Assembly (NCBI GenBank): GCA_003568945.1
Contig: BDIP01000262.1
Span: 1-23,311 of the forward strand
Length of the DNA: 23,311 nucleotides
From: Kipferlia bialata
Lineage: Eukaryota; Fornicata
Reading direction: 5' to 3'
Shown: positions 1 through 9,775 of the stretch, one piece after another
Layout of the letters: every line of letters starts with the position of its first letter
How positions within the stretch are numbered: position 1 is the stretch's first letter
Program-made: the position numbers and the translations under genes
The notes under the pieces: generated by a model
Seen by the model: only the letters and a program-made list of their open reading frames with translations
What the model was told of the DNA's origin: nothing
Database searches by the model: none

Positions 1-53
1 TCTAATCTGGTTCTCCCCCTTTCTCCCCCCCCCCCCCCTCCCCTCATGTCCAG
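1..53 (+). other. 3' end of an intron of the surface-protein gene
   Basis: This is a pyrimidine-rich stretch with a 14-nt C run (25-38), ending in CAG at 51-53, after which an open frame begins at 54. It looks like the acceptor end of an intron whose donor lies upstream of the window, so the gene is cut at its 5' side. Confidence 0.75.
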
Positions 54-3000
54 GCCAGTGAGAGCCCCGCCCTCTCTGACCCTGTCCCCTTCACATACGA
101 TGCGGTGCACGACAGCTTCCACGGCTCCCTCCCCACCGGCCTAGTCCAGTACAACATGACCACCGTCGTCACCATCAAGGTGGGTGTGTCTCCACTGGGG
201 GTACTGTATATATATGTATCCCCCCCCCCCCACAAACACACACACACATACGCACATTCTCTCTCTCTATCTCTCTCTCTCTCTCTCCCCCCCCCACCCC
301 CAGGACTGTGCAGTGAGTGTGGTGGATGAGTCCACTGGCACCTCCACCGACTCCACTGGGGACATCTCCAAGGACGTGGTCACATACGTGTACACCTCTG
401 AGCTCCCAATGAGCCATGCCTCCTTCACAGGTACTCTCTCTCTCTCTCTTTCCCCCGCTCTCTCCTTATGAGCCATGCCTCCTTCACAGGTGCTAGCAGT
501 CACCTTGTCTCTCTCTCTCTCTCCCTCCCCCCTCCTCTGCCACCGGCCTCACCCCAGACGGGCTTGACTCCTGCTTCGACTACTCCATGGCCGTCCTCGG
601 CAACGTCATGGCCGTGGGATGCCCCTACCACCTGCAGGACCCTGACTCCACGGACGTCACAGGCACCCTCGACGCCACATACTCTGGCATGGTGTACCTG
701 TACTCCAGGTATCTAATGCTCTTAGTCTATGCAGTGACACCTCCTCTCTCTATATATGTATGCATCCCGTCCAGGCAGTCCTCCATGGCCCAGTGGATGG
801 ATTGTTTATGATGATACCCCCTCCCACACCCTCTCTCTCTATATATATATGTACATATATATATATATATACATATATATATTGCCCCACCCACCCCAGG
901 GAGTCCTCCATGGCGACATGGATGGAGGTGGACACCGCCGACATCACCGTCACAGGCTCCGACGCTGCCCTCTTCGGTACCACCCTCGGCCTCACCAGGA
1001 CAGCCACCGGGGTCTCCCTCGCAGTCTCTGCCCCTGGGGTCAGCCAGGCAGACGGGGGGGATGCCACCGGTGGTGCTGTGTACGTGTACGACGTCGAGGA
1101 CCTTGACACCACCAGCCTCCCCTCCCTCTCCCTCTCCGCCACCATCCCCTGCCCCCTCACACCCGCTGTGCGCATGGCCACTGCTGAGAGAGAGGCGGGA
1201 CGCGACTACATGATGCCCCTTCCCATGGTATGTTCTCTCCCTTAGTTAGAGTAACTATATATTGATATGACTCTATCATGTTGTGTATCACCTTCTCATG
1301 CCCCCGCCCCTACCCCTCCCACCCCAGGCCGTGTCTGCTTCCCTCATCGCCATTGCCGACCACCAGTACGTCAGCTCCGTCGGTCTAGGAGGTGTGCACG
1401 TGATGCACCTCGACGGGGGTGCCTGGACAACGACCACCATCCATCCCTCCACGCAGAGTGCGGACCTGGTGTATGGAGCCGATGTCGCTGTCGACTACTC
1501 TGCCACGCACCTTGCCGTCAGCACCCGCCTCATCAACAAGAACTTCTACAGGGACCCCACCATGACCACAGCCGCCTATGTGTACACCGTCTCTGCCAGT
1601 GGAGAGTGTGTCGAGGAGAGCACCCACTCCTTTGCCGAGCAGGAGGACTCGCCCCTCGACGCCTTCACCCAGTACTGGTTCTCCGTGGCCCTCTCCGACA
1701 CCATGCTCATCATCGGAGGCCCCGACTGCGTTATCGACGGCGCCGATGACGATTCCATAGGAGGTATGACTGTGTACGGGAGAGAGGACCCGGCAGATGA
1801 GTGGCTGCTCCTCGGGTGCCCTGAGACGCAGCAGACGTCCACGGCGTTCGGGTTCTCTGTCAGCGTTGTGCGTGTCGACACACCCCTCAGCCAGTGGGAC
1901 GGGACAGAGATTGTCGTTGCCACCTCTCCCGACTACAACGATACCGATGAGATCAATACCAAGGCCTTCATCGCCGTTTACAACCACGTTGACTACTGGT
2001 GGATGGATGAGTATATGAACCAACAGCAATGGTTCAGGCACACCAGTCCTGCCATTGCATTTGATGGAGCTACCCTAGTCACAGACGGGGGGGCAGTCAG
2101 TGTCGAGGGCTCCCTCATCCACACCTCTGTCCAGTCAGGTATAGTATCTGTGCTATATATATATATCTATATGTATATTGGTAACCCTATATGTACACGT
2201 TGTTGAGTGTCCGAGACTCACCCGAGGTCCAAGCTACATGCGCGTCACTAGCCTGAACGATAGCGTCACCAACAACTCCAGCAACTCGGTGGCATGCACA
2301 GTAGTGATGGACCCCTGCCTCGGGGGTGTAATTACCCAGTACACCAGCATCTACATCTACTACGTGATGTCTACCGAGACACTCAGTCTCAATGGAGACA
2401 TGAGCCAGGTGGACTATGAGTCCCAGCACGCGAACGGCATCTACGATTTAACATACGAGATCAGTACCCTTCTCTCACTCCGTGACGGCGAGGACTTTGG
2501 TGTGTATGTGAGAGGCAAACAGGACCCCCTCTCCCAGTACCTCGGAGCCCAGTCCTACTACACCTACATCCGGGACTCCATAGTGCAGTCCATCCCTATC
2601 ATCGCAGCCAGTGAGGTATGGCAGTGTGATTGTATGACTCTACTATATACTCCAGCTCCTGCTGTATGGTGTCTAACTCCCAGGATCCCACCTCTGTTAC
2701 CCTCACCCCCCTCAACGTTGCGGATGGCACCGAGTCTGTCTCTGTCTCTGTGCTCGATGGGTCTGGTCTCGATATGGCACCCTCCACTGAGTCACCCCTC
2801 TCCGTGGCTATCACAGAGGTTGACGGCACAGCTGTCTCTCTTTCTCTCACCTGGGACAGCGACTCCGCCGCCTTCACCCTCCCTGCCTCCTCCCTCCCGT
2901 CCGCAGCCCTCTCCATTGGGGACCACACCATGTCTGTCACTGCCACCACCGACTCCGCCTTTGTACTTAACGCCTCCCTCACAGTCTTTGCAGACACAGC

Positions 3001-6000
3001 CGCCGCCGGCCTCGTCTTCTCCACTACGGCCGCAACCTCCTTCAGTGAGATCGCATTCGACTTCCAGGCCTCTGGCAACTGGGGAGTCGACATCTACGCC
3101 GATGCAGTACGCGGGGAGAGCGCCGTTCATGTGTACTACAGACGTTCCCAATACGAGACCTTCGAGTTCCACAGCCTCCTCGTTGAGGCAGACGCTGATG
3201 TACAGCAATCTATCTACTTCCCCCCCAGCGTCGCTATTGACGGGGAGTGGATAGTGCGCTCTTCCTATGCTGACCTTGTGGACACTGGATATGACCTCAC
3301 CTACACCACGTTCCTGACCTTCTACCACCTCGAGGACGGGGTCTGGACCGAGGCACAGCAGATCGCAGTGCCAAAGGCCGGAACCATGGACTTTTCGATG
3401 GATGAGATCAATGACGCTGAGGTAAGTCGTTGTTTCTCTTCCTGATACACCAGAGGGGTGGCTCTTCTCTTGTTTATCTTTTGGCACATGTCTAACATAC
3501 AGTCTATGTTCCTCATGTTCAACCCTGGGCAGCTCCATGTGTACATCTCGGGTGGTATCGCTGTCCTCACCACCCCCCTTGCCCACGATGCCACCGGCTC
3601 TGCCCATGTACTCACCCTTGATGCCTCTGGATCATGGGCCTACAGCCAGGAGCTGGAGCCCGAGACTAGGGTCGATGGAGAGGTGTTTGGCACTGTCTGC
3701 AGCATCGACGAGGCCAACGACCGCATCGCCATATCCACCTTCATCCCTATGGCGGATGAGGCCCCAGCCTCTATCAATGCTGCCTATGAGTACGAGAGGG
3801 ACCCCGTTAGTGGAGAGTGGTTCCAGGAGAGCATTGTGCCCGGTGTAACTGACGGCTGGTGGCCATCCAAGCCCCACACCCACTTTGTTGGCATCAGCGG
3901 CGATGTCGTTATTGCCCATGTCATGGACGAGGTTGTCACAGCGACGCAGGACGAATGGGGCGACGAACACCTGCAGATGGGACGTACTCGCTTCTACACA
4001 CGCGCCCTCGGCGGCAGTGGTGGCTCCAAGTACTCTTACACACTTGACAAGACAATCGAGGGTATTCCTTGGAGCTATCTACATATAGCGTCTGTCACGC
4101 TAGGCCTTCAACACAACCAGTATTTGCTACTTACTTACCTTCAGGAAACAATGAGGGAGAGAACTTTAGTTCCTGTGTGCCGCTTGTCACCGAGGACATG
4201 GTTATGCTCACTGAGCCCAACTACTACAGAGAGCTCTCAGGTGAAGACGAGAGCAACAATGGTCTGACCGAGGTGTACACAAGAGACGCCGAGGGCTCTG
4301 ACTGGACCCCCATGTACTCCCTTACACCCACTACCTATGACGTCCTTATGGGTTTCTCCCAGACCATGAGCACCGACCCTGTCTCAGGCGATGTCTCCAT
4401 CACTGTCACAGACCTGGCCACCAGAGAGACAGAGATGTTCGGCCTCATCTCCTTCAACCCCATGCCCTCCTCTGTGCAGCTCTCCTCATGCCCCACCTCT
4501 CTGACCGAGGGCTCCAACGACGTGTCTGTATCTGTAGTCGACAAGGCCGGTGCCCCCCGCAGCGACGTGACTGTGTCCCTTATCATCACAGAGACAGAGG
4601 CCGGGGTATCCAACTCAGAGACACACTCCCTCACTGCCACAGGCACCGCAGGAACCTACGCGGTGTCTGGCATCACCGTTAGAGACGTCGAGACCACTGC
4701 CTCCATCGTTGCCTCTCTTGGCGGCACCACTGAGGTGACCGAGGAGCGCTACATGGTTGTGAGTGACTCTCCAGTCAGCGTCACCAGAGACCTCGATGTT
4801 CTCTTTGCCTCCACCACCATTGCCAGTGCCACTATCGACCCTATCCTCCTGGCTGCGGGTGTCGTCCACCTCACCGTGCGTGACGGCAGGGGCTCTGCCA
4901 TCAGCGGGCTGACCAATGTGTCTGTGGCCATCGGTGGGGGCTCGTCTGCTGAGGCCGTGTGGGACGGGGAGGCCTCCTACTACACAGCCACCCTCGGCGG
5001 CTCTGTCGCCCTCGGTGCCACCACTGCTGCAGTCACTGTGGCCGACCCCACCTATGCCTCAGCCTCCCTCTCTGCCTCCTGCCATGTCTACGGCACCCTC
5101 GCCTCAGTCACAGTGTCTCCCACCTCAGGGGGCACCGTTGCAGCAGGGGCCGGCCTCGACATCACAGTCTCTCTCTTCGACGCCAGCGGGGCCTCCCTCC
5201 CACCCATGGATGAGTACGACTGCTACGTCTCTGCCATCAGTGACGCCGGTGTGGACTCCATCAACGGCGGCGAGGGGACCACTGTGCTTGCTGTCTGGGA
5301 CGAGGAGGACGGTGTCTACGCGGTCACCTCCACCCCTGTGTCTCTGATTGGAGATGCAGTAGATGTCGTGGCACAGTGTGTTGTGGACGGCAGCGAGACT
5401 GTCGACTCTGCCTCTGCCTCTGTACCCGTCACTGTCACCCCCGGTGCCCTCAGCGCAGAGCACTGTGTGGTGTCTCTGTCTACCAACGACAGTGCCGCAG
5501 AGTGGTCCGAGGAGTCTGTGGCCGCAGGTGATGGGTTTGTAGTGTCCGTTGCTACCGTGGACGCCTACTTGAACCCCCTCTCCGACGAGACTGTCACAGT
5601 CTCCATCACCCTCGAGGACACCACCTCCACCACTCTGACCAGCACCTTCAACGCTGATCTCGACCTCTTTGAGGCACCCTCTCTCTCCTCCTTCGACACC
5701 CTTGCCCAGAACATCACAGTTGCAGTGTCCGTGGCACCCAGCACCGACCTCGGCACCACTTGGTTCGTCATCACCCCCAACCCCACCCCCTCTGCCACAG
5801 AGTCCACCCTCTCCCTGCCCACCGAGGCTGCAGCGGGTGCCGACATCGAGGTCACCTATGTCCCTGCCGACGAGTACGGCAACCTCATCACCCAGTATGA
5901 CAGCGTCACCGTGGCCTTTGTCCGTGAGTCTGCCACCCGCGGCACCCTCGCCCTCAGCACCACGCCTGACCCAGAATAGTACACAAGCAGCGCCGTCCCA

Positions 6001-9000
6001 GCCACCACCGTTGCAGGCAGTGCCATCCCCGTGTACTTAGTTGGATACATCGGTTCTGACATGCACTCCCTGGAGCAGTCCATCACCATCACTGCCGGGG
6101 CAGCCTCCACTGTCACCGTCCCAGACACCACCGCCCTCAAGGTCGGCGAGACCAGCACCATCGCTGCCACAGTGTATGACATGTACGGAAACCTGGTAGC
6201 AGACGACACCACGCCCCTGAAGGTCGGCTTCACTGACGATATCGGCACTGCCACAGACTGTACCCTGTCCACTGACGTCTGGATGTGTGACGTGACATAC
6301 ACGGCCGACAACCCCTTGTCTGTCGTTACCCTCTACACCTACCAGGACGGCTCTGCCATTGCCATGTACACTATCCGTGTTGTCGGGGGCACCCCCTCTG
6401 ACGCTGAGTCCTCTGTGACCCCTGACGCAGCTGTCATGGGCGCCACTGTGCTGGCCTCGGTGGAGCTCAAGGCATCCTCTGGTATGCTAGTCATGTACGA
6501 GCCCGACCACCCCACCGTCACACTCTCCTGGGAGGGCGAGACCGGCTCTGAGGAGGCTGTGTACTCTGCCACCTCCAAGAAGTGGCTGGCCAGCGTTACT
6601 GTCCCTGCCGCTACCGTGACAGGCAACGAGAGGAACCTCATTGTCAGCTTCAATGGCACCCCCCTCATGACCCACACCGTTACTATGGAGGATCAGACCC
6701 CTTCTGCTACTGAGTCTGTCGTGACCCCCGACATCTGCGCTGTCTCTGAGAGCCAGGGCTTCAGCATCGGCCTAGCCAACTCAGACGGTGTCACCATTGT
6801 CGACAGCGCCCTTGTTGTCACCCTCAAGTGGAGTGACGAGGACACAGTCTACTCTACCAGCCTCAGCACTGACTCCGGCGCATATGCCTCCCTGGTCCCT
6901 TCCTCTGAGGTCGAGGGCTCCCGCTCTCTGGAGGTGTACATCGACGGCACCCTCTTCCTCAGCCACTCTGTCACCCAGTACACTCCCCCCGAGGCCGCTG
7001 TCGGTACTGCTATCGAGGTGTCCGGCAAGGACGCAGACGGAGGGTACGGCGACACTGTCGTGATGGGAGAGGGTTGGACCATCATCTCTGCCCCCCTCAA
7101 CGGCGATGACGACGAGGGCAAGGTGTTTGTGATGAAGCAGACCGAGACCACATGGTCCCAGTACCAGGTCCTCGAGGCCGACACCTCTGCAGTCGACGGA
7201 CACTACGGTGACGCCATGTGCCTCACCTTCGAGGGTACCACCCCCACCCTCTACATCGGCCAGCCAGGCCGCGAGGCAGTGGATGTGGTGCAGTATAGCT
7301 CCAGCACATACCAGTGGGAGCACAGTCAGAGCATCCAGGCCCCTAACCCCATGCTTGGCGATGGCTTCGGCTCCACCCTTGCCTGCGAGGGGGACCTTGT
7401 GCTGGTCGGTGCCCCATACTCCTACACCCAGCTGGTACCCAACACTGGATCTGCCTATCTCTTTGACATGGGTGGTCAGTCCCTCTTCCAGACCCGCATT
7501 GTGTCCAGCTCCCCTGAGGAGAACGCCATGTTCGGGTCCGGCCTAGGCCTGGCAGGAGACATGGCCGCAGTGACCACCGGCCCAGACGCCTCCATCGCCG
7601 ACGAGACTGTGGTGCTGCAGTACGACTCCGACCTCGACAGGTGGGAGACGGCTTCCAACATCCCCTACGGAGGGTCCGACATCGTGCTGTCCACAGAGAT
7701 CCTGGGAGTCGCTGACCCCGCTCTGGACGGCGGCTTTGCCATCTACACCGCTGCCACGGGCTGGGGCGCTCTCTCCTCCGGCCCCACAGACACCGCCTCC
7801 AAGATGATCGCCAACACCAAGGACACCACCACCGACGAGGTGTCTCTGGCACTGGGCGGCGGCACACTCGTTGTCGTCAAGTCCAACACTGCCGAGGGCA
7901 CCGGCACCCTCACCGTCTTCACCAAGAGCGAGGGCACCGGAGCCTTTGTAGGCAGTGCCCCTATCGAGGTATCCGGCACCCCAGAGTCCGTGGCTGTCGA
8001 CGAGTCCGGCAACCTCTTTGTCGGCAAGAGCGGTGACGCTGGCACCGAGGTGACTGCCTTCGACCTGGCCTCCCCCACGGCCCTTGTGCTGATTGACGCC
8101 CCCGACTCCTTCGAGCAGGGCACCACCGGTGTCTCTGTGCAGTACTACTTCCTCGACTCCCTCAGTGCCGCTATCGCCATCACCGATGCTGACAACGTCA
8201 CCATGGGCGTTGGTGATGCCGCTGCCGTTGAGGGAGTGGCTAGTGCCGAGGAGTACTACACCTCCATCATCGACATCCCCGAGGAGGTCGGCAGGGTCGA
8301 GCTATCTGTCGACACCGGTAACGGCACCCTCCCAGGGGCCATTCTGGTTGTGGCTGGAGCCCCTGACGCCACAGAGTCTGAGATGTCTGCCGCCACTGAC
8401 ATTGTCGTCAACACCAACGTCGACTTCTCTGTCGTGCTCAAGTCATCATATGGCGATGTTGTGTTTGCCGACCATGATGTCGAGGTCAAGTGGACCTACA
8501 TGACCCCAGCTGGCACCAACACTGAGGTCACCGAGGTCGCCTCCATGGAGTCTGCCTCTGGCACCTACTCTGCAACCGTGCTGGCCGGTAAGGTTGTGGG
8601 TTCCTACACGGCCCAGACCGTGCTGGACACCGATGTGTTCCTATCTGAGTCGTTCACTCTTGTTGCCGGTGCACCCACCGCCTCTGAGTCCAGCATCTAC
8701 ATCACAAACAGCACCAGTCTCGAGGTCGGTGACACTGTTAACGTCAGCGCCACTCTCCTGGATGAGTGGACAAACGTGTGTGACAACGCCGCAGACGTCT
8801 CCATCTCCTTCGGGGGTGTCGACTGCACCACAACCTGGAACGGCGGCCCCGAGGTCTGGTTCGCCCAGTGCCCTGCCCCCACAGCTGGGGAGCAGCCAGT
8901 GGTGGTCTCCGCAGGGGGCTCCGTTGTTCTCTCCACCACTGTCACCATCGCTGCCGCCCCTGTTGACCCTGTTGACCCCGAGGAGCCCAGCGGAGGCTTC

Positions 9001-9327
9001 CCCTGGGTCGTTGTCATCATCATTGTGGTGGTGGTCGGAGGCGGTGTCGGAGGTGCGTTGTGGTACTTCAACAACAAGAAGAAGGATGAGGGCATCGATG
9101 AGTCAGCAGATGGCCTAGAGGTGTCTGCCAGCCCTGTGGATCAGGTCCCTGACGCTGAGGCTGATGTCAACGCCGAGGAGGGTGACGCCACCGATAACTC
9201 CTCTGGCTCTGAGGGCGAGGTCGTCGCAGTCTCCGGTCACGCTCTGGTCCCTGAGGCCGCTGGGGTGGTGGTGGTCCCCGTGATTGCAGTGGTTGAGCCA
9301 GTACCCGTGGCCGAGGACCAGGTCTAG
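54..9327 (+). CDS. Giant FG-GAP/Ig-like single-pass surface protein, 5' partial, with one in-frame TAG
   Basis: I propose nine exons: 54-179, 304-430, 558-708, 900-1227, 1328-2138, 2227-2615, 2684-3421, 3503-4061 and 4145-9327. Donor and acceptor phases agree at every junction, giving 2,804 codons including the TAG at 5977-5979 and the terminal TAG at 9325-9327. The acceptor of the eighth exon could instead be 3532 (exon from 3533, ten codons shorter). The 2139-2226 intron has a weak acceptor, chosen by phase. The product alternates FG-GAP-like propeller blades (for example FDYSMAVLGNVMAVGCPY, followed by GMVYLYS) with Ig-like modules marked by AGAP-x-ATES-type joints. It ends in one transmembrane helix and an acidic tail. 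By analogy with integrin alpha chains and invasins, an adhesion or recognition role outside the cell is inferred. The signal peptide would lie upstream of the window. The next gene converges on it. No specific family name can be given. Confidence 0.85.
409..491 (+). repeat. 24-bp perfect direct repeat: exon end copied into the following intron
   Basis: The last 22 bases of the exon ending at 430 plus the donor GT (409-432) recur without mismatch at 468-491, inside the intron, 59 bp downstream. The intervening and flanking DNA is CT-repeat. The first GT (431) is the functional donor by frame. Using the second (490-491) would include an in-frame TGA at 469-471. Confidence 0.9.
771..926 (+). repeat. 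Imperfect direct repeat: exon start copied into the preceding intron
   Basis: The acceptor and exon start at 896-926 have a 31-base copy at 771-801 with 26 matches by my count, 125 bp upstream in the same intron. Both copies carry CCAGG and TCCTCCATGGC. The upstream copy would open an exon that reaches an in-frame TGA at 809-811 after about a dozen codons, so it is a dead acceptor copy. The downstream copy leads into the FG-GAP blade. Confidence 0.8.
829..882 (+). repeat. CT/TA microsatellite in intron
   Basis: A short CT run is followed by about 40 bp of TA repeats with two GTACAT/ACAT interruptions. It lies within the 709-899 intron, between the two exon-start copies. Similar CT, CA and C tracts fill the introns at 180-303 and 431-557. 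Confidence 0.9.
2684..4470 (+). other. Ig-like module followed by second propeller-like region
   Basis: The exon from 2684 opens with an Ig-like unit (DPTSVTLTPLNVADG, then VSVSVLDGSG) to about 3020. Strand-turn-strand blades follow, with VHVYYRRS, FYHLEDGVWTEAQ, RIAISTFIP, YEYERDPVSGEW and VVIAHV segments. These resemble the degenerate FG-GAP blades of the first region, but the FG and GAP signatures are weaker. The region crosses two introns (3422-3502 and 4062-4144). The fold assignment is an inference from pattern. Confidence 0.5.
4474..6987 (+). other. Array of Ig-like (invasin/filamin-type) modules
   Basis: About eight units of roughly 90-110 residues lie in the uninterrupted exon. Each starts with a joint such as TPSATEST or GTPSDAESS, followed by alternating hydrophobic strands typical of bacterial Ig-like/invasin or filamin repeats, including V-x-x-x-D-x-(Y/R)-G-N/R-x-(L/I) turns (for example VPADEYGNLIT and VTVRDGRGSAIS). 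The TAG at 5977-5979 lies inside one unit, just before the Y-T-S-S strand that corresponds to YYTAT or TYSAT in sister units. Confidence 0.65.
5977..5979 (+). other. In-frame TAG inside the long last exon
   Basis: Frame and module pattern continue unchanged on both sides: TTPDPE precedes the TAG and YTSSAVPATTVAGSAIP follows it, completing an Ig-like unit. Termination here would give a product of about 1,687 residues (within the window) lacking the last propeller and the membrane anchor. Possible explanations are a nonsense mutation, a sequencing error, or programmed readthrough. The base after the TAG is T (TAG-TAC), not the well-known CAR-YYA leaky context. Confidence 0.95.
6988..8095 (+). 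other. Last FG-GAP propeller region
   Basis: This stretch has better-preserved blades: TAIEVSGKDADGGYGDTVV then WTIISAPLNGDDDEGKVFV; HYGDAMCLTF then LYIGQPG; LGDGFGSTLACEGDLVLVGAP then GSAYLFD; AMFGSGLGLAGDMAAVTTGP. This is the strand-GAP-strand pattern of integrin alpha FG-GAP repeats. The N-G-D-D-D-E stretch could be an acidic, calcium-type loop. Further blades to about 8090 are weaker. Confidence 0.75.
8096..8957 (+). other. Membrane-proximal Ig-like modules
   Basis: Three Ig-like units with joints VVAGAPDATES and LVAGAPTASES lead to a short P-V-D-P-V-D-P-E-E-P hinge. Paired cysteines (for example in VDCTTTW and WFAQCPAP) suggest disulphides in the last unit. Confidence 0.65.
9001..9069 (+). 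other. Transmembrane helix and start of the cytoplasmic tail
   Basis: The segment PWVVVIIIVVVVGGGVGG followed by ALWYF is a classic hydrophobic helix with glycines. It is followed at once by NNKKK, a positive stop-transfer signal, which predicts a type I topology with about 85 residues inside the cell. The tail is acidic and Ser/Val-rich and ends in EDQV. Confidence 0.9.
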
Positions 9328-9775
9328 ACTCAGATGAGTGACCCGACCTATTGTGTATTAATATCTATCTAGCTGCAAAGGATGTGATGGTCTCTTTACC
9401 AAGGACCACTACCAATGTACTTTCGGCCCCAGTTGTATATTGTATTCTTCTGAGGAATAGAACAAATTGTGTGAATGAGTGGTCTGTTCTTCTCTTAACG
9501 GGAGACTCCAGTCTGGTGTTGCTCTGACATCTTGGTAGTGCTTCGGCGAGTTGGAAGTTCTTCTCGCCTTCGGTGGATACTATGGGTCGATCTGACAGTG
9601 ATGGCTCAACATGATGCCAAGCAACCATACTACTACTTTGGTTCTATAGTATTCATGGCACCATGACTAGTCATGATACTGGTATATTTCACATGTACTT
9701 GTGGGGCTATGAGCACCTATTGTGACTCACAAGCATTCAAGTGTACTAAACTCCCCACTCTGTGTACTACGTCTC
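9328..9775. other. Intergenic region between two convergent genes
   Basis: This 448-bp, AT-richer stretch holds the 3' ends of both flanking genes. I see no ORF with gene-like composition and no RNA gene. A perfect 14-bp palindrome is noted separately. No canonical AATAAA signal was recognised. Confidence 0.7.
9662..9675. repeat. 14-bp perfect palindrome
   Basis: CATGACTAGTCATG equals its own reverse complement. It lies between the stop codons of two convergent genes, where it could serve as a 3'-end or protein-binding element, but it may be chance. Confidence 0.5.

Larger units (their letters stand above)
54..2138 (+). other. First FG-GAP/integrin-alpha-like propeller region
   Basis: Exons 54-2138 encode repeated units of about 50-70 residues with the FG-GAP pattern: an F-G/Y-x-x-(V/L)-(A/S)-(V/L) strand, a short turn, (V/L)-A-(V/S)-(G/S)-(A/C)-P, then G-x-(V/A)-Y-V/L-Y. 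Clear blades are the SMAVLGNVMAVGCPY unit, the unit with VSLAVSAPGV then GGAVYVYD, the unit with MLIIGGPD, and FGFSVSVV followed by IVVATSPDYND. Calcium-binding loops are poorly conserved, so metal binding is uncertain. I estimate six to seven blades, which would close one propeller. Confidence 0.7.

Noticed and set aside
490-557. Second donor at 490 or second-copy acceptor at 489 as the real splice site
   Set aside because: The donor would add an in-frame TGA at 469-471. The acceptor would put the next exon out of frame. The donor at 431 with acceptor 557 keeps the FG-GAP blade intact.
774-811. Mini-exon starting at 775 after the first CAG
   Set aside because: It reads into TGA at 809-811 after about twelve codons and has no donor that restores frame. 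The copy at 900 continues the blade.
5977-5979. TAG read as glutamine by an alternative genetic code (known in some diplomonads)
   Set aside because: The giant - strand gene has more than 3,300 codons and many Gln, all CAA or CAG, with no internal TAG or TAA. TAG also fits as the terminal codon of two genes here.
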